A stretch of DNA of 64,000 nucleotides from Gemmatimonadota bacterium. GTDB lineage: Bacteria; Latescibacterota; UBA2968; UBA8231. The stretch covers positions 1 to 64,000 of the forward strand of contig VXML01000079.1 of assembly GCA_009841115.1 (NCBI GenBank), read 5' to 3'. The first letter of the stretch is position 1; each line of letters begins with the position of its first letter. The notes below the pieces were generated by a model. The model did no database searches. It was not told the DNA's origin and saw only the letters and a list, made by a program, of their open reading frames with translations. The position numbers and the translations under genes are program-made. This document shows, piece by piece, positions 44,572 to 53,753 of this stretch.

Positions 44572-45216
44572 ATGGCCTTTGAAATTTTCGACTTTCGCAA
44601 AGAGGAACACATCAAAAACCTCCTCGTCACGCCGCACATTCGCTCCCGCTTTCTGCGCATGCAGCCGGGCGAGGTGGCCGGCCTGCACAGCCACGACCTT
44701 GGCCACGAGATTTTCCTCATCCTGCAAGGCCGTTGCGTCTTCCACATCGCCGGCAGCGAACAGGAGCTATGCGCGGGCCAACTCTGCGTTGCCCTCGCCG
44801 ACGAGGTCCATCAGGTGCGGACCATCGGCGACGAGCCCATGGTCATGTACCTATCGGTCACGCCCCACATTCAGCCGACCCACACCGGCCGCGACCCCGA
44901 CGGCACCCGCCACCCGACCCGCTTCCAGCCCTCCAGCTCATACGACGTGGAGACGGATACCGACACGCCCATCGACGAACTCATCGACAAATTCACGGCT
45001 GCGGCTGACGACTTGGCCCGCGCCGCCAGCGATCAAGCGACCGCCCAAGCAGCAAGAAGCGACCAACTCAAGGCAGCTCTCGCTGCCGGCGACGAAGCAC
45101 AGGCCACCGAACTGCGCGAGGCCATGTGGCAAGACGTGTACCAGAGCTTCAAGCGGACCTACGCCCTAGCCGATGTGTGGAACGATTTGACGCCTCGCGT
45201 CGGAAAGGTGGGTTGA
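44572..45216 (+). CDS. Cupin domain protein
   Basis: A 214-residue protein whose first 110 residues form a single cupin barrel. Metal-binding motif 1 is GLHSHDLGHEIFLILQG, and motif 2 ends in ADEVHQVRTIGDEP. The C-terminal hundred residues are helical and charged (LIDKFTAAADDLARAASDQ), an extension with no family I know. AAAGGAGCC precedes the ATG. The next gene starts one base after its stop. The three-gene set of cupin, Gfo/Idh/MocA and TIM-barrel hydrolase suggests sugar or cyclitol breakdown. Confidence 0.83.
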   Translation: MAFEIFDFRKEEHIKNLLVTPHIRSRFLRMQPGEVAGLHSHDLGHEIFLILQGRCVFHIAGSEQELCAGQLCVALADEVHQVRTIGDEPMVMYLSVTPHIQPTHTGRDPDGTRHPTRFQPSSSYDVETDTDTPIDELIDKFTAAADDLARAASDQATAQAARSDQLKAALAAGDEAQATELREAMWQDVYQSFKRTYALADVWNDLTPRVGKVG

Positions 45217-45217
45217 C

Positions 45218-46291
45218 ATGGCTCCTGTCCGCATCGGAATCGTCGGCTGCGGTGCCATCACCCAAGTCCAGCACCTGCCCAACCTCACCGCGCTCAAGGA
45301 CCTGTTTTCCGTCGAGATGATCTGCGACATCTCGCCGAGCTTGGCGCAGACAGTGGCACAGGAATTTCACGTACCGCACCACACCGACGACTGGGGCGCG
45401 CTGCTCGCCGCGGATCTCGACGCCGTACTCCTGTGCCACACTGATCCCAAGACCGAGATCGCCGTCGCCGCCTTTGAGGCCGACAAACACGTCTTCATCG
45501 AAAAACCAATCTGCTTCTCGCTGCAAGAGGCTGACCGGATCATCGCCGCTCGGCAGGCGGCTGGCACCGTGGGCTTGGCTGGTTACATGAAAGTGTACGA
45601 CCCGGCCTTTGAGGCTGCGGCCCGCGCTGCCGCTGACATGGCCGCGATCCGCTTCGTCCAGATCCACCACCTGCACACCAACAACTCGCATCATCTGGCG
45701 CACTTCCGCCTGCACCGCGCCGACGACATACCCGCTGATGCCGTCGAGCAGACGCGCGCTGCGCGCGCGGCAGCCGTGCGCGAGGCCATCGGCGAGGTCC
45801 CCGCCGACGTACAGTCTGCCTTTGGCCACCTCGCCGGCAGCATGATCCACGACATCTACGGCCTGCGCACCATCATGGGCATGCCCGAAAAAGTCTCCAG
45901 CACCGAAATCTGGTACGAAGGCTGGGGCGTTAGCACCATGCTCGCATACCCAAACGGCGCTCGGTGTGCGGCAACTTGGGTCGAGCTAAAGGACGTGCGC
46001 GATTTCAAGGAAACCCTCGAAGTCTGCGGCGACGACCGCCGCGTGCTGCTTTCTTATCCGACCGGCTTTTCGCGGGGAATCCTCTCCACCTTGGAGATTC
46101 AGACCCTCGACGAGGCCGGCGAGGCCATCGTCCACCGCCCGGCCATCGCGTGGGAAGGCCCCTTCGTCCGCGAGCTGAAGCACTTCCACGCTTGCATCAC
46201 CGAGGACGCGCAGCCGCGTACTCCCCTAGAAGAGGCCCGCTGCGACATTGCCCTGATCATCGACATCATCAAAGCCTATACAGACCGCTAG
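45218..46291 (+). CDS. Gfo/Idh/MocA family oxidoreductase
   Basis: A 357-residue NAD(P)-dependent sugar oxidoreductase. The Rossmann start is RIGIVGCGAITQVQHLPNL, the EKP signature appears as HVFIEKPICFSLQEADRII, and the domain-2 catalytic region has HLAGSMIHDIYGLRTIMGM with the D/H pair. It is a distinct paralogue of the protein at 8141-9181. One base separates it from the cupin, and 13 bases, including AAAGGAAG, separate it from the hydrolase that follows. Confidence 0.9.
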   Translation: MAPVRIGIVGCGAITQVQHLPNLTALKDLFSVEMICDISPSLAQTVAQEFHVPHHTDDWGALLAADLDAVLLCHTDPKTEIAVAAFEADKHVFIEKPICFSLQEADRIIAARQAAGTVGLAGYMKVYDPAFEAAARAAADMAAIRFVQIHHLHTNNSHHLAHFRLHRADDIPADAVEQTRAARAAAVREAIGEVPADVQSAFGHLAGSMIHDIYGLRTIMGMPEKVSSTEIWYEGWGVSTMLAYPNGARCAATWVELKDVRDFKETLEVCGDDRRVLLSYPTGFSRGILSTLEIQTLDEAGEAIVHRPAIAWEGPFVRELKHFHACITEDAQPRTPLEEARCDIALIIDIIKAYTDR

Positions 46292-46304
46292 CAAAGGAAG
46301 CAAC

Positions 46305-47882
46305 ATGGCCCCCAAGCCCAAAGCACCGCCCATCATCTTCACCGACGACGGCTGGATTTTCACGGCCGAGGAAAACGTCTCGGTCGCCGACCTCAAAGAG
46401 AAAATCGTCGACGGCTATGCTGGCACCGGCGGCGCGCTCTGGTGGAGTACGGGCGATCACGAGGTCTATCAGTTCGAGACGGAGATTGGCGAGAAATTCG
46501 GCGACGACCGCAGCGACCTCGACGCAACAGCCCCTTCCTTCGTCCACTCGGCCACCCCCGGCGTCGAGAATCGGATCGCCGCCAATCTACACGGCCTGAT
46601 CGCCGAGTGCGGCGGGCCATTGACCGCGCTTGCGCAACTGTGCCGGGAGGCGGAGATCCCCTTTTTCCCGCGCGTGCGCATGAACAGCCACTACGTGATC
46701 GACTCGTCCCATCCCGGCTACGGTCGCTTCCGCCGCGAGCAACCCCACCTACTCATTGGCCGCCCCGGCGAAGAATTCCCCGAAAAGTCGGTCGAGTGGG
46801 GCATCCGCACCGGCCTCGACTACGCCCACGCCGAGGTGCGCGAACACATGCGGCGCATCGCCTGCGAGGTCTTCGAGCGCTTTGACGTCGATGGCATCGA
46901 ACTGGACTTCATGCGCCATTCGGCCTTCTTCCGCATGGCCGAAGCCACGGCCAACAGCTACCTGATGACCGATCTGGTGCAAAAGATCAAGGCGCGGCTC
47001 GACGAGGTCAGCGCCCAACGGGGCAAAACTCTACAACTAGCCGTCCGCGTCCCCCCGACCTTGGCCGACTCCCGGCGCATTGGCCTCGACGTCGACGAAT
47101 GGATCGAGACCGGCCTCGTCGATATCGTCGTCGTTGGCGGCGGCTTTATCTCCTTCGAGACTCCGGTCGATGAATTCGTCCGCGCTGCGGCCTCTACCCC
47201 TTGCCTCGTCTATGGCTGCATTGAGGCCACCCGCCACAGCGACCGACACTTCCTCCGCGCCTTGGCCCTGCGCTGGCTCACCGACGGAGCCGACGGCATT
47301 TACCTATACAACTTCTACACCATGTCGCCCGAGTGGAACCGCCAAACCGCCGCTGAATTCTCCGATCTCGCAACCCTGAAAAAACTCGACAAGTGCTACG
47401 AAATCAGCGGCACCATGTCCTTCAGCCCCACCGAGGGCCACAGCGCCGCCTTCCGCTTGGCCCACCCCTCGACGCCGCTTCCCGTGCCCTTGCCCACCGA
47501 CAGCCCAAGCTTGGGGCCGACGCTCCACATCCGCGTCGCCGATGATGTGGCCGATGTCACCGGCGGCTTGGCCTTGCGTTTGGACCATTTGCCCTCGGAG
47601 GACCGCCTTGAAATCGAACTCAACGGCCGCGCCCTCCCTTGGGATCAGGCCCAAGTTTCCGGCGATGGCTGGTCGCGCCAGCAGGCTGCACCGCTGTTTT
47701 GGGCCAGTTATCCCACCCGTCCGGTCGAGCAAAAAATGGAAGGGGTCAGCGTGGAATTTGCAGTGGATGGTTCTTTTTTGCGGCAGGGAATCAACGAGAT
47801 CGCTGTGCGGCTAGTGGCGGGACAAGAAGATCGCCGCGAGCAAGTGATACTGACTGGCGTCGAATTGGCTATTTCTCACTGA
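46305..47882 (+). CDS. GHL10-like TIM-barrel glycoside hydrolase
   Basis: A 525-residue protein with a TIM barrel resembling the hypothetical glycoside hydrolase GHL10/family 10-like group. Landmarks are IPFFPRVRMNSHYVIDSSH, then LDYAHAEVREHMRRIACEVF, and the key strand DVDGIELDFMRH, whose Glu/Asp are likely catalytic. A later strand is GLVDIVVVGGGF. A beta-rich C-terminal domain spans about 400-525. There is no signal peptide, so it acts on internalised sugars if it is a hydrolase. It closes the cupin/Gfo/Idh/MocA cluster. Substrate unknown. Confidence 0.8.
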   Translation: MAPKPKAPPIIFTDDGWIFTAEENVSVADLKEKIVDGYAGTGGALWWSTGDHEVYQFETEIGEKFGDDRSDLDATAPSFVHSATPGVENRIAANLHGLIAECGGPLTALAQLCREAEIPFFPRVRMNSHYVIDSSHPGYGRFRREQPHLLIGRPGEEFPEKSVEWGIRTGLDYAHAEVREHMRRIACEVFERFDVDGIELDFMRHSAFFRMAEATANSYLMTDLVQKIKARLDEVSAQRGKTLQLAVRVPPTLADSRRIGLDVDEWIETGLVDIVVVGGGFISFETPVDEFVRAAASTPCLVYGCIEATRHSDRHFLRALALRWLTDGADGIYLYNFYTMSPEWNRQTAAEFSDLATLKKLDKCYEISGTMSFSPTEGHSAAFRLAHPSTPLPVPLPTDSPSLGPTLHIRVADDVADVTGGLALRLDHLPSEDRLEIELNGRALPWDQAQVSGDGWSRQQAAPLFWASYPTRPVEQKMEGVSVEFAVDGSFLRQGINEIAVRLVAGQEDRREQVILTGVELAISH

Positions 47883-47909
47883 AAGTGCAGCGCCTCGTTA
47901 GGCATGTTA

Positions 47910-48311
47910 TTAGTTCGCTTTTATTTCCCTGAACCAGTCAGAAGATGGTTTCTGAAAGAGAAAGACTATAGCAACTATCTGTATGATTATTTGTACGATG
48001 CCAAGCAATCCCGAAATAGGATTTGCAGCTAGGCTCTGCATCAGTGGAAGGACGGAGAAGGGTGTGCCTATGATGAACAATACCAAGAAAGTGATACGTG
48101 CCCAATTGCGGCCTTTTCCGATCATGAGTATGAAGAACCACATAATCCCGAGGACAAAGAACGCGATGAACATCACGAATGCTGGGGACGCTACTTCCGC
48201 CTGCGTTGATGATTCCATAATGTTCCTTAAAACTCCAATCCCAAGTGAGATATAGAGGAGTTTGACTGCGGTAGTAACTTTGTACGGTCTAGTACTCTGA
48301 TTTTGGTCCAC
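47910..48311 (-). CDS. Small four-helix membrane protein
   Basis: A 133-residue hydrophobic protein with about four transmembrane segments (VKLLYISLGIGVLRNIM, AFVMFIAFFVLGIMWFFIL, ARITFLVLFIIGTPFSVLPL, GIVQIIIQIVAIVFLF). Small membrane proteins of this layout are common next to mobile or toxin-antitoxin genes, and I cannot name the family. It begins with GTG and overlaps the end of the truncated antitoxin gene by 23 bases. It is AT-rich relative to the hydrolase it converges on. Confidence 0.65.
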   Translation of the reverse strand: MDQNQSTRPYKVTTAVKLLYISLGIGVLRNIMESSTQAEVASPAFVMFIAFFVLGIMWFFILMIGKGRNWARITFLVLFIIGTPFSVLPLMQSLAANPISGLLGIVQIIIQIVAIVFLFQKPSSDWFREIKAN

Positions 48312-48480
48312 TTGACTCGCCTTTCAATGTGCCTAACGCAGAATTAAGCGTCAGCCCAGCGCGTTTTCGCGCTTCAAGCATCTTGCGCAGCAAATCAAAC
48401 TCAGGTGCTGCTTCATCATATTTTTCTTTGTATTCGGGCTGCGACCGCATTTTTGCGATCAATTCCTTGTGCGTCATCAT
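48289..48480 (-). pseudogene. Truncated HigA/XRE-type antitoxin
   Basis: The first 42 residues (THKELIAKMRSQPEYKEKYD, then FDLLRKMLEARKRAGLT) match the N-terminal helix block of XRE-family HigA-like antitoxins, which normally leads into a helix-turn-helix. Here the sequence leaves the pattern right after AGLT and stops 20 residues later, so the DNA-binding domain is missing. No intact toxin gene is visible beside it. It is most likely a remnant. Confidence 0.6.
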
Positions 48481-48517
48481 CTTTGATTTTGTTTCGGGCT
48501 AATGGGATTTTCGATAT

Positions 48518-48748
48518 CTACTCCTCCCACGGAATGCTTCCTCTCAAGACGAAATCGGCGTGATTCGTTGTAAGATCGATCATCTTGGTGCTCAGAGGAC
48601 CAAGGCGATCGGAAATAAATGCTTCAAGCTGATTCTGGCGCACAAACTCGACGGTGAATATGTCGTCGAGTATTCCTGATCGAATCTCCCGCTTGAAGGT
48701 TATGGACACCAGCGGGTCGTCGCAGTCTAGCGTCCCCCGCTCCCTCAC
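48518..48748 (-). CDS. Small hypothetical protein coupled to the SDR gene
   Basis: A 76-residue ORF starting with GTG that overlaps the SDR stop as GTGA. The sequence (DDPLVSITFKREIRSGILDD and onward) looks like a folded alpha/beta fragment but matches no family I know. It could be a fragment of a larger gene. The AT-rich composition groups it with the antitoxin remnant. Moderate to low confidence that it is translated. Confidence 0.4.
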   Translation of the reverse strand: MRERGTLDCDDPLVSITFKREIRSGILDDIFTVEFVRQNQLEAFISDRLGPLSTKMIDLTTNHADFVLRGSIPWEE

Positions 48749-49533
48749 TCCTCAACCTCAGCCCACGCCCCCTTAGCCATCAGCCCCCCATCGACGCAGA
48801 CATTCTCGCCAGTCATAAACGATGCCTTGTCGCTAGCCAAGAACAACATAGCATTGGCAATGTCCTCCGGCTGCCCGTAGCGGCCAATCGGATGCAACTT
48901 GGCGTAGTCCTCAAAGAATTGCTCGCGCTCGTGGCCGAATGCCTCGATCACCTCATCGACTAACGGCGTCTGAATACCCCCCGGATTGACCGCCAAGACC
49001 CGAATTCCATACTTGGCGTAGTCGAGCGCAAGCTGCCGCGTCATAGAAATAATCCCTCCCTTGCTAGCAGCGTACGCCGAAACCATCGACGCCGACTGCA
49101 AGCCCTGGACGCTGGCCGTGTTGATGATAACCCCCTTGCCTTGGTCCATCATCTGCGGTAGGCAGTGCCTAGCCATCAGGAAGAAACTCTTCAGATTGAC
49201 ATCAATGATCCGATCCCACATCTCTATCGGCAGCTCGTGAGCCAGTTTATAGCTAGGCACGGGCTGGATGCCGACGTTGTTGCACAACACGTCAACGCGA
49301 CCCCAATCTTCGATGATCTGCCCCACAGTCTGAGCGCAGACCGCGTCGCTGGCCACGTCGGCCTCAAAAAAGCGAATCTGGCCTTCTTCCTCGGCCAAGG
49401 CCGCGCCAGCCTCCGCGTCTATGTCCAACACGGCGACCTGCGCCCCTGCGCCAGCGAACGCCCGCGAAATCCCCCCACCAATGCCCTGAGCACCACCGGT
49501 GACGATAACTACTTGACCTGTAAAATCAGCCAT
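48745..49533 (-). CDS. SDR family NAD(P)-dependent oxidoreductase
   Basis: A classical short-chain dehydrogenase of 262 residues. VVIVTGGAQGIGGGISRAF is the cofactor motif, VLCNNVGIQ the NNAG-type strand, and SAYAASKGGI the Y-x-x-x-K pair with Ser in IINTASVQG. The C-terminus has GENVCVDGGL, usual for 3-oxoacyl-ACP-reductase-like SDRs. CAAGGAGA precedes the ATG. The substrate is not predictable; sugar alcohols are common for this group. Confidence 0.92.
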   Translation of the reverse strand: MADFTGQVVIVTGGAQGIGGGISRAFAGAGAQVAVLDIDAEAGAALAEEEGQIRFFEADVASDAVCAQTVGQIIEDWGRVDVLCNNVGIQPVPSYKLAHELPIEMWDRIIDVNLKSFFLMARHCLPQMMDQGKGVIINTASVQGLQSASMVSAYAASKGGIISMTRQLALDYAKYGIRVLAVNPGGIQTPLVDEVIEAFGHEREQFFEDYAKLHPIGRYGQPEDIANAMLFLASDKASFMTGENVCVDGGLMAKGAWAEVEE

Positions 49534-49582
49534 GACAATCTCCTTGTGTTTGTAATGTGATGTCTCATTCGTTGATCTAACA

Positions 49583-50635
49583 TTAAGCGAGCTTCTTCAA
49601 TTTACAACAAAACGCCTGCTGCCCCAGCACCTCGACCGGGAACACGCGCTCCATGTACAAATCCGGCCACGCGCCAAATGCCTCGGCCAGCAGAGTGCGT
49701 TCGCTAGTCAAACACACAGCCACTCCACCTGCCTTCAATACCCTTGCCACTTCGCTAGCAAAACCCTCATAGAGCGGACGCAGCGCTTGCAGCTTGCCGA
49801 CCTTTCTGCCAAAGGGCAGGTTGCACACCACCCGATCTACGCTGCCATCGTCCAAGGGCAAATCCCGCACATCCCATTGGCGAATATCAATCGGCTTGTA
49901 GCGCGGACCAACGTTTGTGCGGGTGGCAGCTACAGCGTCTGGACGAATGTCGCCGCCCAAAAGCTGGGCGTAACGACTGTGCATCCCCCGCTCGATGAGA
50001 ATAGTCCCAGCCCCGCACATGGGATCGAGAAAAACGTCGCCGTCCGCTGGCTCGGATAGCATCACCAAGGCCCGTGCCACCGTCGGCCGCAGCGAAGCCT
50101 CCACTTGCGCGACCTTGTAGGTGCGGTGGCGCATGGTCTCGTCGGAAAGGCGCACCCCGCAGAGCAATTCGCCCCCGGCCTCCAAACCCCACACCTCCAA
50201 TAGCGCTTGCTCGGCCATGTGCTTCCAGCGCGGGAAGCGCCACGCTACAGCCTTCTGCAAGGCGCGGCGCATCTCTTGGCGCACATAGCGCTGCTGCCCG
50301 CCGCGACGCTGGGCCACGATCCGATAGGTGATGCGCTTGATCCGCTTGGGACGAGCGCGGCGATGCGCGCCCACGGCATCTTCAAAAAGCGGCGACTCCG
50401 CCACGAGTGCGCCAGCCTGTGCCAAACCCTCCCGTCCCGCAGCCACTGGGCCGCGCGCCACCAGCGCAAACACATCCTCGGTCGTCCCCAATCCGAGCAA
50501 GTCTTGCGGCGGGGCATCCGTCGCAAAGAACACCACGCCGCGCTGCTGGCCCTGCCGCTCGGTTCCCAAGCGCGCCGCGATTTCTCGTTGGGCGATATCC
50601 TCTAGCCCGGGGGCAACGAACGCGTAGAACTGCAT
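49583..50635 (-). CDS. THUMP-domain RNA guanine-N2 methyltransferase
   Basis: A 350-residue class I methyltransferase with an N-terminal THUMP-like RNA-binding region (APGLEDIAQREIAARLG onward). The SAM motif is FLDPMCGAGTILIE and the catalytic motif VVCNLPFGRKVG, the NLPFG variant seen in tRNA m2G6 methyltransferases of the Trm14/TrmN group. RNA modification of tRNA, or less likely 23S rRNA, is expected. It starts two bases after the creatininase stop on the same strand and belongs to a compact minus-strand operon. Confidence 0.88.
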   Translation of the reverse strand: MQFYAFVAPGLEDIAQREIAARLGTERQGQQRGVVFFATDAPPQDLLGLGTTEDVFALVARGPVAAGREGLAQAGALVAESPLFEDAVGAHRRARPKRIKRITYRIVAQRRGGQQRYVRQEMRRALQKAVAWRFPRWKHMAEQALLEVWGLEAGGELLCGVRLSDETMRHRTYKVAQVEASLRPTVARALVMLSEPADGDVFLDPMCGAGTILIERGMHSRYAQLLGGDIRPDAVAATRTNVGPRYKPIDIRQWDVRDLPLDDGSVDRVVCNLPFGRKVGKLQALRPLYEGFASEVARVLKAGGVAVCLTSERTLLAEAFGAWPDLYMERVFPVEVLGQQAFCCKLKKLA

Positions 50636-50637
50636 GG

Positions 50638-51399
50638 TTATTCGTAGAGATCGTCTAGATCGGCAGCAGCTAGCTCAACCAAAAACTCGGCGAGTTGCGC
50701 GGCCACTTGCTCCAAGCAGCGGCGGCCCTTCTCCGGGGTGGCTTGGCGCGGGTCGCCGATGCCCGTGTCATCGGTCGCCTGCGTCCAGTCGCGCTGAGTC
50801 CAAACCCAGCCTTCCCGCAACGCGGCGAGCTTAAACTTGTGCTCGCGACCACTGCCAGCTTCCGACAGAGGCAGCACCCAATCCGGCCGCAAGTATTGCA
50901 TGAGGCTAGTTTCCATTTCGTTGGCGTGGTCACCACCCTCCGCGAAAATCCCCGTATCGGCGATGCGGTACCAATCCATGCAGCAAATAAACATCGCATA
51001 GCGCGGCAACAGCTCCCGCACCATCTGCTTGAAGTCATTGCCGCCGTGGCCGTTCACAATGAGCAGTTTGGGAATGCCCTGATGGGCGAGCGCTTCGACC
51101 AAGTCTTGCAGGACGGCGAACTGAGTCGAGGGATTGAGATTGAGGTCTAACTTGATGTCGAGCTGGCCGGTGTTGACGCCAAAGGGCACGGTCGGCAAGA
51201 CGATGACCTTGGCGTCTTGCTCCCAAGCAATGAGGGCCGCAGCCGCGACGATCTCGTCGCACTGCACCACATCGGTCGAATAAGGCAGGTGGTAATTGTG
51301 CGCTTCCGTCGCCCCCCACGGGAGAATCGCCACCTCGTACGGAGTGTGCTCTACGGTCTGCCAATTGGTCTCCGCGAGGATGTAAGGTCGGCCGGGCAT
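50638..51399 (-). CDS. Creatininase family protein
   Basis: A second creatininase-fold amidohydrolase of about 253 residues. Metal ligands are in LPWGATEAHNYHLPYSTD and in IVNGHGGNDFKQMV, with the later Glu in EGGDHANEMETSLM. It is only distantly similar to the one at 33747. Two in-frame ATGs are close together, at 51405 and 51399; AAAGGA sits at a better distance for the second, so I use it. It follows thpR by about ten bases. Confidence 0.86.
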   Translation of the reverse strand: MPGRPYILAETNWQTVEHTPYEVAILPWGATEAHNYHLPYSTDVVQCDEIVAAAALIAWEQDAKVIVLPTVPFGVNTGQLDIKLDLNLNPSTQFAVLQDLVEALAHQGIPKLLIVNGHGGNDFKQMVRELLPRYAMFICCMDWYRIADTGIFAEGGDHANEMETSLMQYLRPDWVLPLSEAGSGREHKFKLAALREGWVWTQRDWTQATDDTGIGDPRQATPEKGRRCLEQVAAQLAEFLVELAAADLDDLYE

Positions 51400-51409
51400 A
51401 TACATTCCT

Positions 51410-51961
51410 TTACGATGTAAGCACCGCTCGGTGCAAGGTCCGATACTCGGCTCCGGTCGGCTTGAGGATGCTTTCGATCAGTTCCACCGCCTCCACCGGA
51501 ACCTGCAACCGAGGCAACTCGCCGCTCCACTTGCTGCCCGGCGGACGCACCTCCGCTCGCACCCGACCCAGCGTCACGTGCGGACGAAAAGTCCGTTCCT
51601 CCGGCTCCCAACCAGCGGCGCACACCACTTCTTCAACATCCCGTTGCAACGCGACCAACCGCCCCTCCGCATCCGCCACACCAGCCCAAATAACCTTCGG
51701 CCGGCGGCGATTGGGAAAACAGCCGCTTTCCTCTATAGTCGCGACAAACCCCTCGTGCCGCGCGGCAACCGCCGTCAACCCTTCCCGCAGCGCGGCGATT
51801 TGCGCGTCCTCAGCCGCGCCTAGAAAGCGCAGCGTCAAATGAAGATTTTCCGGCCGCACCCAACTCACACCCTGCGCCGGCCACAACGGCCGCATCGCAT
51901 CGCTCAGCTCTCCCAATGCCGCCGGCACGCGGACGGCGACAAAGGCGCGACTAACAGGCAC
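51410..51961 (-). CDS. thpR: RNA 2',3'-cyclic phosphodiesterase (ThpR/LigT family)
   Basis: A 183-residue 2H phosphoesterase. The two catalytic motifs are NLHLTLRFLG and FRPHVTLGRV (H-x-T/V-L). The start is a GTG ending at 51961, because homologues begin with the strand RAFVAVRVP. No clear ribosome site precedes it. Its first bases overlap the end of the stranded isomerase fragment (51951-52118), which suggests that the isomerase gene once ended directly against thpR before the restriction island separated them. Confidence 0.88.
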   Translation of the reverse strand: MPVSRAFVAVRVPAALGELSDAMRPLWPAQGVSWVRPENLHLTLRFLGAAEDAQIAALREGLTAVAARHEGFVATIEESGCFPNRRRPKVIWAGVADAEGRLVALQRDVEEVVCAAGWEPEERTFRPHVTLGRVRAEVRPPGSKWSGELPRLQVPVEAVELIESILKPTGAEYRTLHRAVLTS

Positions 51962-52118
51962 CGCAAGCCCGCAAGCAGGCGTTCAAATACCCCCGACTCT
52001 CCGCCGCAATCGTCGCCACCTGCCCTAAGTCGTATTCCTTGGCACCAATAACTTCCAAATTAGCCGCCACGTCTAGTCCCGACTCGTGCAGCACCTTAAC
52101 ATGCCTATATTTGCTCAT
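51951..52118 (-). pseudogene. Detached 3' end of the isomerase gene (copy A), now a 55-codon ORF
   Basis: Residues 7-53 of this ORF (VKVLHESGLDVAANLEVIG onward to RACG) are identical to the C-terminal part of the isomerase encoded at 57379-58179. At DNA level, 51960-52100 differs from 57388-57528 at 12 of 141 positions, all synonymous. The first six codons (MSKYRH) are new sequence. They make an ATGA overlap with the stop of the island gene at 52115. It is best seen as the displaced original end of the isomerase gene; whether the chimeric ORF is translated is unknown. Confidence 0.75.
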
Positions 52119-53752
52119 ACTTCACCTTCATTGAGCAAAACACCTACGCTTCGCAGAATCGCTTCGATTTCCGGCTTCAGCTTTTTGGGTATCTCCGCCG
52201 CTTCGTTGATGGGGACATATTTAAAAGTATTCAGGTCGAATGGCACCCGGTCTTCATCACCACTAGGTTGAAGAAGGAAAATGAGCCTGTTGCTCTCATG
52301 GTGCTTCAACGCATATCCTGCCTCGACATAGACATTAGATCGGTGACCGGTCAGGTCGCAGATGATGATATCCGACGAAGCAATCTTTTCGTACATCCGC
52401 CTATGGATAGGGAAAGTTCCACCTTCCTCGGTCCCCATGTCGACCAGTTCAAGAGTAATACTGTGCTGTTTCTCGATGTTGGTAATCATTTGTCGAATCT
52501 GTTCTAGTTTCAACTCAGCTTTTCTGACATCATCTTCGGTAGCCCCCTCCTGCTGACTTGGATACCAGCGAGCGAGAAAGATCTGTTTGGGGATGCGTGC
52601 TTGGACCACTTTGAAGGTTTCCAGTAGCTGCTCTGCCGGGGGGAGTGGATTCAGGAGGTTAGTGATGCCCTGGCTACCGAGCCAGTGGCCAAGGCGGTTG
52701 AGATAATCTACCGCCCAGCTAACTTTCTGTTCGTGATCATCTCCTTCCGCTTCACGCCAGACACGGGCCGCCAGTTCGAAAAAACTGTGGGTTTGACACA
52801 GCGAGGGATGATTAACCGTTAGTCGCGTAACGATAGCTGCCAATGCATCGAACAGGCTTTCAGCAAAGTCCGTCAGCGTTTGCCGGCTTTGGACAATGGT
52901 CTCATCCATAATAACTAGATTACATGCCGACTCCCAGAGGGCCGTCCGTGGACGCTTTCCAAAACGCTGACGGGCCTGTTCTGTCTGGTTCTGCAGCCAG
53001 TTGAACAGTAGACGAGTTAAGTGTAGTTCCGGGCTATCGGCGAATTCGTCATCCGCCGTCCTCGCGTAGGTCGGACCCTGCCCAAATAGCAGACGTAGAC
53101 TATGTTCTGACTCAAGCGGCAGAGCGGTATTATTGATAGTGTGGAAGATCAGTGATTCAGCAAAATCGTCTTCATCGTTGGCTGTCGGGCCGAGCAGCAC
53201 CATGCAGAACGGAGCCAGATATTTGGACGGAGTGTTGGGGTCTTCGGTCAGTTTTTCCGCAAGATGCAGGCGATGGTTGCCGTCGATGCGACGGATGAGT
53301 TTATCTTGTTTGAACTGGTCAAGGTTACTACGCCGAATGCGCAGTTGCTGCATACGCATGTTCCGACCGGAATATTTTCTGTGTATTTCGATAGGACTGG
53401 CCCCTATACTTTGCACACCAAAAACCGTCTCGCCTAGGCCCCGGTCATCCGGATCGATTTCGCCACGGGCCACCACCAAATTGACCGGAGCGCGTACCGA
53501 AAGAATAACCTCCGGAAGAAAGCGATTTTCACTCTTTTCTAGATAGGTCTTGATATCCTTAGCGTGTTTCTCCGACTCTTCCCGCTGATGCCCTACAACC
53601 TGAAGCGCCTGCTCGCCGTCCTCCATCTTGTAGGGCACAGAGACCGCCGCCAAGTCGCGTAGATCGGCAAAGCCCCGGATTATACGGAAGACACCCAAGA
53701 CGCCCTCCGAAAACAGTCCCTCGAACTCGATATATTGAGACCTACGGGGCAT
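52115..53752 (-). CDS. DGQHR-like domain protein with C-terminal TIR/deoxyribosyltransferase-like domain
   Basis: A 545-residue protein, third gene of the restriction island. Residues 150-170 (KLIRRIDGNHRLHLAEKL) carry a DGQHR-type motif, as in DndB and ParB-like DNA-modification proteins, with Asn for Gln. The last 160 residues form a separate Rossmann-like domain. SSDIIICDLTGHRSNVYVEA at 459-478 and RLIFLLQ match the nucleoside 2-deoxyribosyltransferase/TIR-like nucleotide-binding fold, with E477 in the catalytic position. It starts one base after the HsdS stop, so it is part of the operon. A sensing-plus-toxic-effector role is my inference; no such fused protein is known to me by name. Confidence 0.72.
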   Translation of the reverse strand: MPRRSQYIEFEGLFSEGVLGVFRIIRGFADLRDLAAVSVPYKMEDGEQALQVVGHQREESEKHAKDIKTYLEKSENRFLPEVILSVRAPVNLVVARGEIDPDDRGLGETVFGVQSIGASPIEIHRKYSGRNMRMQQLRIRRSNLDQFKQDKLIRRIDGNHRLHLAEKLTEDPNTPSKYLAPFCMVLLGPTANDEDDFAESLIFHTINNTALPLESEHSLRLLFGQGPTYARTADDEFADSPELHLTRLLFNWLQNQTEQARQRFGKRPRTALWESACNLVIMDETIVQSRQTLTDFAESLFDALAAIVTRLTVNHPSLCQTHSFFELAARVWREAEGDDHEQKVSWAVDYLNRLGHWLGSQGITNLLNPLPPAEQLLETFKVVQARIPKQIFLARWYPSQQEGATEDDVRKAELKLEQIRQMITNIEKQHSITLELVDMGTEEGGTFPIHRRMYEKIASSDIIICDLTGHRSNVYVEAGYALKHHESNRLIFLLQPSGDEDRVPFDLNTFKYVPINEAAEIPKKLKPEIEAILRSVGVLLNEGEV

Positions 53753-53753
53753 A

